Below are positions 14,690-18,990 of a stretch of 18,990 nt of DNA, piece by piece (the stretch's first letter is position 1; each line of letters begins with the position of its first letter). The stretch comes from JAYPEY01 sp047618185 (lineage in GTDB: Bacteria > Verrucomicrobiota > Verrucomicrobiia > Limisphaerales > JAYPEY01). The stretch lies in assembly GCA_047618185.1 (NCBI GenBank), contig JBLHKZ010000093.1, positions 1 to 18,990 of the forward strand, written 5' to 3'. Both the position numbers and the translations under genes were made by a program. The notes under the pieces are model-generated. The model was not told the DNA's origin. It saw only the letters and a program-made list of their open reading frames with translations, and did no database searches.

Positions 14690-16666
14690 CTACGGGGCAG
14701 GAGCCTTGGGCGCAGGCGACACGCTCCCTGGTTTGGGTTTCGGCCCTGTATTCCCGGAAATTGCATCGCGCAACCATTGCGGCGATGTTCGATTCGCGCT
14801 CCCCGGCTCGGGCTGCGGAGCTGTCTGCGGGGCGGTTTTGACTTCAGTGGCCGGCGGCGGGACTTGCTCTATTTTTCGGGGGGCATCGCCACCGGCGGGG
14901 GCGGGTTGAGCCGCAGGCGCCTTTGGCGTTGCTTGGGGAGAACTCGAAGCCGGCATCGGTGAATCGGGCGTTCGTTTTTGCCGCTCAAGCTGAAGAGTCC
15001 GTGCGGCGCGGTCGATATCTCGCGCTCCAAAGCCATGCTCTGAGCCCCGGCTCTTGTACTGTGTTTTGAGATTGCCAAGGACCTGGCGGATTTCAGTCGG
15101 GGAAAGATTGGCGCGGTTGACCAGCCCTGCGGTGGTCTCCGCGAGTTGCTCCTTACTGAGCTCGAGGCTGCGGTTTCGAAGCAGGCTCCCCTTGATGGAT
15201 TCCAATTCCAGAAGCGAGCGCTCGTATTGAACGAGCCCCTGGACGTAGGAAACCTTGGCCTCGAACAAATCCTCCTCGGCTTCAAGGACCGCACGGCTGG
15301 TGGTCCGTCCGACCTCGAGGCGAGTTAATTCGGAGTCGAGCACCTTCTGGTTGAAATTGACCACTGTCTGGTAGCTGTTGATGTTGCTGGAGAAGGTGCG
15401 CACTTTTTCAAGGGAGGTGTCGATGCCGTTGATGAGCTGCGATTCGGTCTGCTTAATATTTAGAAGGGCCTGCTTCGCACGGAGTTTGGCCACTTCCAGC
15501 TGACGCTTGCCCTGTCTTCCACCGTCCAGAGGAATCCGGAATTCAAACCCCACCGTCCATGCCGGGAAATCGGCGGCGTAGAGTTGGTCGAATGACGACT
15601 GGTAGGCGCCGCCAAGGCCATTAAGACCGTAACTGGCTCGAAGGTCCAACTGGGGGAGCCGCTGATTCTTGGCATAAGCAAGCCGGATGTCCTCCTGGCC
15701 CGCTTCAATCTTACGGAGTTTAAAATCAGGGTTCATGTCGAAGGCATCCAGCCAATGGTCCTGAAGATCCATGGAGAGGATCTGGACCGTGGGCGTATCG
15801 GTGGGGCTGACGATCGTGGCGGCCTGCAAGGAGGATGCTCCATAAAGAGTGTTGGCACGGTTGTTGGCCTCCAAGGCTCGCTGGAGCGCCTCATTCTGAA
15901 GGGCCTGGCGGGTGGAAAGTCCCGCCTGAGCCTGTAAAACTTCAAGCTCCGACGCCTTGCCCACCCTGACCCGCTCCTCGCTGTCCTTCAGGACAGATCG
16001 CGCCAATTCCACGGATTCCTCACTGATGCGGTACTGTTCCTGGGTAAGATAAAGGTCCCAGTAGGACGCCTCGGCGGTCGCCACCAACTCGATCAGCGCC
16101 TTGCGGTAGCCCTCGAAAGCGACGTCCGACGCGGCGGCGGCAAGACGGATATTGGCCATGGTGGCTCGTTTCCCAAAATTCTTCAGGATGGGCTGAGTGA
16201 TGCTCAGTCCAATATTGGAAACATACTCCCCGCCCGGAAAGCCGGCGCCGTTCACGTTATTCTTGAGTTGCTGGATTCCCTGCCCCAGCCGGAGCTGCCC
16301 TCCGGTGGCAATCGTCCATTCCACTCCGTTGTTGAGCGCCTTGTTGCGCTGGTTGAAAACATTCGAGGCGAACAGCCCTAGGTTGGCCTGTTGCTCCACG
16401 GTGTTCGCGCGCCTAGAGTCAACAAACTCAAAATCACTGACGAACGAGGGGGTAAAGACACCCTTTTGTATCTTGATGTTTTGCCGGCCGATCTCCGTCT
16501 CCAACATCTGCCCCTGGATCTCCTCGTTCCTCTCCAGGACCTTTTGGAGAAACTCCTTCAACGTGAGCGGCGATCGGCGCTTCAACTTCGAGGAGTCCAA
16601 TTCGGCCCCATTAGCGGAAAAACAAAAAAACGCGGCGGCGGTCAGACAAATAAAACGCTTGTACAT
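14690..16666 (-). CDS. TolC-family outer-membrane channel with Pro-rich tail
   Basis: A 658-residue protein and first gene of the export cluster. A signal peptide (MYKRFICLTAAAFFCFSANG, cut near residue 20) is followed by outer-membrane-efflux-protein repeats. The first repeat includes SLTLKEFL-like SPLTLKEFLQKVLERNEEI, the strand SITQPILKNFGKRATMANIRLA and YWDLYLTQEQYRISEESVELA. The second includes WTVGFEFRIPLDGGRQGKRQLEVAKLRA and a C-terminal helix (LEVGRTTSRAVLEAEEDLFEA). Such proteins trimerise to form a channel across the outer membrane and periplasm. The last 95 residues (about 564-658) are rich in Pro, Ala, Ser and Lys, which is unusual: typical family members are 430-500 residues. The ATG is fixed by the signal peptide. 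No obvious sigma-70 promoter was recognised upstream. Confidence 0.9.
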   Translation of the reverse strand: MYKRFICLTAAAFFCFSANGAELDSSKLKRRSPLTLKEFLQKVLERNEEIQGQMLETEIGRQNIKIQKGVFTPSFVSDFEFVDSRRANTVEQQANLGLFASNVFNQRNKALNNGVEWTIATGGQLRLGQGIQQLKNNVNGAGFPGGEYVSNIGLSITQPILKNFGKRATMANIRLAAAASDVAFEGYRKALIELVATAEASYWDLYLTQEQYRISEESVELARSVLKDSEERVRVGKASELEVLQAQAGLSTRQALQNEALQRALEANNRANTLYGASSLQAATIVSPTDTPTVQILSMDLQDHWLDAFDMNPDFKLRKIEAGQEDIRLAYAKNQRLPQLDLRASYGLNGLGGAYQSSFDQLYAADFPAWTVGFEFRIPLDGGRQGKRQLEVAKLRAKQALLNIKQTESQLINGIDTSLEKVRTFSSNINSYQTVVNFNQKVLDSELTRLEVGRTTSRAVLEAEEDLFEAKVSYVQGLVQYERSLLELESIKGSLLRNRSLELSKEQLAETTAGLVNRANLSPTEIRQVLGNLKTQYKSRGSEHGFGARDIDRAARTLQLERQKRTPDSPMPASSSPQATPKAPAAQPAPAGGDAPRKIEQVPPPATEVKTAPQTAPQPEPGSANRTSPQWLRDAISGNTGPKPKPGSVSPAPKAPAP

Positions 16667-16940
16667 AATCGTCGTAACTTTCTAAAACAGGAAAAACTGA
16701 CCGATTCAAATTCAAACCTGTAACCCAGGAGAAAAGACAAACAACACCAAGTCCCGATCAGTTCGGCCGGGACTATTTCATGCTCAAGCAGATTTGCAAT
16801 CTGATTCTGTGCTCATTTAAAAAACGAAAGCTGACTGGTTCGTTTCCAGACGATTTGCGCGCCATGAGTCGCCTGTGGGTCCCGCAAATCGCCGGCGCGC
16901 ATATTCATGCTGCTTTCCGCAAGTAGCGATTATGCAATCC
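16667..16940. other. AT-richer leader region upstream of the export cluster
   Basis: No gene is seen in these 274 bp. They lie between the tolC-like start and the transposase remnant and must contain the promoter of the minus-strand cluster unless transcription reads in from the remnant. Besides the stem-loop listed separately, there are two inverted repeats: CAGATT-TGC-AATCTG (16789-16803), and CGATTTGCG (16851-16859) with its exact complement CGCAAATCG (16883-16891). Their role is unknown; the second could be an end of a decayed element. Confidence 0.5.
16750..16774 (-). promoter_or_regulatory. Stem-loop in the leader of the export cluster
   Basis: The arms AGTCCCG and CGGGACT are perfect complements separated by 11 bases. 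On the minus strand the hairpin is followed by the T-rich run TTGGTGTTGTTTGTCTTTT. It could be a weak terminator for transcription from the transposase side, or an attenuator or leader structure before tolC, whose ATG is 84 bp downstream. The T tract is interrupted, so terminator function is uncertain. Confidence 0.35.
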
Positions 16941-17528
16941 TCAAACTTTCGGGAACGCGATCACCTTCCCATTCTCCGGCGGATCAGTTGCTCTTGGTTC
17001 CAGGCAATCCTTCGCCAGTGACAGATGCGTCCGGCATCGGTGGTAGTATTCGAAATACGAATCCAGGATTCGCCGCAGATGCGCTTCGTTGAAAATGATC
17101 ACGTGATCTAGGCAGTCTCGCCGGATTGAGCCGATGACTCGCTCGCAATATGGATTCTGCCAGGGCGACCGATACAAAACACGAAAGATCGCCGTTGCAA
17201 CCGTGAAGAAATCAACACCCGCGATCGCTTTGGCTTCGTTCGTAAGAAAGGTTTTCCACGAGGGCGCCGGCGCGCCTCTTTTCCGAACGCGATACTTGTC
17301 GACCGTCGTCTTGCCAACAGTGATTCCCAGCTTTCCCAATTCCCCAATGAGCCCCGGCATGCCCCACGTGGGATTTGCCCGGGTCATTGTTCGGATGAGA
17401 TCTTGAACGTCACGGTCAGTTCGCGGCCTTCCCGTGCCTTTGCGTCGGCGCACTCGTTCCCAGGATTTTTCAAATCGGTTCTTCAGCCAATCGATCGGCC
17501 TTTTCGGTTCGGAAAACAATGTCCGCAT
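16941..17528 (-). pseudogene. Transposase (rve/DDE integrase family) with catalytic-core deletion
   Basis: A 195-residue remnant of an IS transposase with an integrase core (rve) domain. The N-terminal part has the helix-turn-helix-like region GRPRTDRDVQDLIRTMTRANPTWG (33-56), then SWKTFLTNEAKAIAGVDFFTV with the first catalytic Asp (D106). IFRVL (114-118) is then joined directly to YRSPWQNPYCERVIGSIRRDCLDHV (119-143), which holds the catalytic Glu (E129). In family members I remember, some 60-70 residues lie between these segments, including the second catalytic Asp and the LRDRD motif. The reading frame is kept across the deletion (junction near 17174). The N-terminus also seems short, with a stop immediately before the ATG. 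The protein cannot be an active transposase. Confidence 0.82.
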
Positions 17529-17680
17529 TCAAAATTATTCCAGCTGAATCCAACGTGGCGTTGGCTTTGAGCGTCACTTCTTGATGAATCCGTGAGCGCT
17601 CAGCCTTTGACGTATTCGTCGCATGGGGCATGGGCAATGATCTCTTGTTTCGCTATCATCGAACCAGATTAAGCAAAAAA

Positions 17681-18745
17681 ATGAATCCCATTTCCAAAGA
17701 ACAATCGATTAGGGGGGCCTTTTTCGGCGCCATTGTCGCAGATGCCCTCTGCTTGGGGAGTCATTATGAATATGACGCAATCAAAATTCATGAGGCCTAC
17801 GGAAGCCGACCCATTGAGAAATTCATGTCACCCGGTGAGTTGATGGGCGGCCATACTCATGGCATTGGATGGGGGGAGAGAAATTATCATCCTGGAAAAA
17901 AGGCGGGCGGCACAACTGACTACGGTGATTACAATATTCTCGTTTTGGAACATTTGGCCGCCACCGCTGAACCACCCAGACCGTTTGGCGTCGCCGACCT
18001 GCTCCCCCATTGGATGAACCGTCTGGAAAACGATTGGGGGTCATGGATTTGCACCATGACCAAAGAAACATACGCCCAAGTCAAACAAGGAGCGCCGATC
18101 GAACAACTGGGCGGCTTTTCCAATGCGATGGCCCTCCGCCACGTCGCCGCGCATGCCTATTATGAAACAGAAGAGGAACTTGTCGAAGTCGCCAGAAAAT
18201 CAATGTTCACCCACCGAGACGCCCATGCCCTTGGCGGCGGCGAGTTTTTTGCCCGGGTAACCTGCCGCGTCATCAATGGCGCCACACCTGCGGTCGCCAT
18301 TCAAGACGTCGCCGCACAGATGGGCGACTTTTTTGAAATTAAAACGGCTCAAGCGATTGACAAAGTAAAAGAAGAAGCGGATCCAAACTCGGCGCTCTCC
18401 AAGGAAGCGTTTAGCGATGACCTGGCGCTTACCAGTATGGCCAGACTATGGGATATCGGTCGATCGGAACCAATCAAGGTGGGAAAAGCCAGTCCGACTG
18501 AGGGAACATTACCCGGCGCTGTCTACTTCATCCTGAAATATGCCGACCAAAACGAGGGCCTGAAAAAGGCTCTCCAGGCAAATACCATGGTGGGAGGAGA
18601 CAACGCTTCACGCGGGATTGCGATCGGGATGGTTCTGGGAGCCTCCAAGGGGGTTGAAGCGATCCCTCAAGCGTGGCGGGAGACACTCGACCAATGGAAA
18701 TATTGCGATGACCTGTTGAGTAAACTCCCTTTGCTCAATCGGTAA
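17681..18745 (+). CDS. ADP-ribosylglycohydrolase-family protein, atypical metal motif
   Basis: A 354-residue protein of the ADP-ribosyl-glycohydrolase (DraG/ARH, J1-crystallin-like) superfamily, which normally uses two Mg or Mn ions to remove ADP-ribose. The N-terminal helix IRGAFFGAIVADALCLGSHYEYD (10-32) is typical. The first metal motif region reads GGTTDYGDY (76-84), and the middle region THRDAHALGGGEFFARVT (177-194) is recognisable. The C-terminal motif reads GGDNASRGIAIGMVLGA (305-321), where canonical enzymes have GGDTDT, so one Asp and one Thr ligand are missing. Activity on ADP-ribose is therefore doubtful and a divergent substrate or structural role is possible. ATG at 17681 is chosen over a GTG/ATG-type start at 17630 because the family fold begins at residue 9 and an A-rich stretch precedes it. 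It is apparently monocistronic. Confidence 0.8.
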   Translation: MNPISKEQSIRGAFFGAIVADALCLGSHYEYDAIKIHEAYGSRPIEKFMSPGELMGGHTHGIGWGERNYHPGKKAGGTTDYGDYNILVLEHLAATAEPPRPFGVADLLPHWMNRLENDWGSWICTMTKETYAQVKQGAPIEQLGGFSNAMALRHVAAHAYYETEEELVEVARKSMFTHRDAHALGGGEFFARVTCRVINGATPAVAIQDVAAQMGDFFEIKTAQAIDKVKEEADPNSALSKEAFSDDLALTSMARLWDIGRSEPIKVGKASPTEGTLPGAVYFILKYADQNEGLKKALQANTMVGGDNASRGIAIGMVLGASKGVEAIPQAWRETLDQWKYCDDLLSKLPLLNR

Positions 18746-18990
18746 ACAGTGATTCTGGTCAGCTGAGAAGGGGGAAAGCTTCGGTAGGGGTCCCAATCGA
18801 ACGCGGCTTCAAAACGCTCGCCGATTCCATTTCCGTCCACATCAACGAAAACGTTCCGGATTTAACGAATTAACATTTTCTGCGCTGCGGCTTCCAGCGC
18901 AATTTGAAACCCACTCAAATTCAATCGTTTCCTTTGCCACCTTGTTTCCAGACTCTACGGCAATTTCTCGTTGGCCAACAGCGTCAGGCG
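18746..18990. other. Non-coding right edge with possible decayed fragment
   Basis: No intact gene is seen. On the minus strand a frame with an in-frame stop just upstream encodes FVDVDGNGIGERFEAAFDWDP. Its segment at 18808-18843 matches the 12-residue EF-hand loop pattern (Asp1, Asp3, Asn5, Gly6, Ile7, Glu12). It may be the remnant of a calcium-binding repeat protein of the DxDGDG type common in exported PVC proteins, or chance. Confidence 0.3.

Noticed and set aside
7679..16666. Standard type I secretion or RND efflux operon
   Set aside because: No ABC ATPase/permease and no RND pump is encoded; the only NTPase has SecA motifs.
17593..17602. Palindrome TGAGCGCTCA near the transposase remnant
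   Set aside because: A 10-bp palindrome is not rare by chance, and no second copy or partner end was found.
1..18990. CRISPR arrays, tRNA or rRNA genes
   Set aside because: No regularly spaced short repeats beyond the two-copy unit and no tRNA or rRNA-like sequence were seen on either strand.

Overview
The window most likely comes from a member of the Verrucomicrobiota, or more broadly the PVC superphylum. The reason is gene content: a PSD1-type cytochrome/DUF1549/DUF1553 protein next to a Tat-exported DUF1501 protein, and a fragment of a DUF1588/DUF1585 protein. These families are greatly expanded in Planctomycetes and Verrucomicrobia. The DNA is moderately GC-rich, Shine-Dalgarno sequences are poor, and short intergenic repeats are present. 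No ribosomal or taxonomic marker gene is present, so the assignment is an inference.

Left block (1-5241, minus strand). A GntR/FadR-like regulator leads an apparent operon followed by the PSD1 protein and the DUF1501 protein, with gaps of 23 and 48 bp. A start-less remnant of a DUF1588/DUF1585 protein lies downstream at the window edge. An almost perfect 11-2-11 inverted repeat just upstream of the GntR start is a good candidate for its own operator. Pointing the other way are a short AraC-type DNA-binding domain, probably N-truncated, and a membrane-anchored PlsC/Gat1-like acyltransferase (5767-7134). A roughly 540-bp non-coding stretch with a tandem pair of 42-bp repeats follows.

Centre (7679-16666, minus strand). 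This is the most interesting part: a compact five-gene cluster. In order of transcription it encodes a TolC-like outer-membrane protein with a Pro-rich tail, a small periplasmic HlyD-like adaptor, a GAF-GAF-TM-HlyD protein, a fused PqqD-like/M50 site-2 protease/HlyD membrane protein, and a short SecA-like ATPase. The last two genes overlap by one base (TGATG). No ABC transporter, RND pump or MFS pump is present. The cluster therefore looks like a TolC-dependent, type-I-like export apparatus in which a minimal SecA motor and an intramembrane protease replace the usual inner-membrane pump. I do not recognise it as a named system. No substrate gene is visible in the window.

Right block (16941-18990). 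A transposase remnant with an internal in-frame deletion through its catalytic core lies upstream of the cluster. It is followed on the plus strand by an ADP-ribosylglycohydrolase-family protein with an altered C-terminal metal motif. The last 245 bp are non-coding and hold at most a decayed fragment with an EF-hand-like loop.
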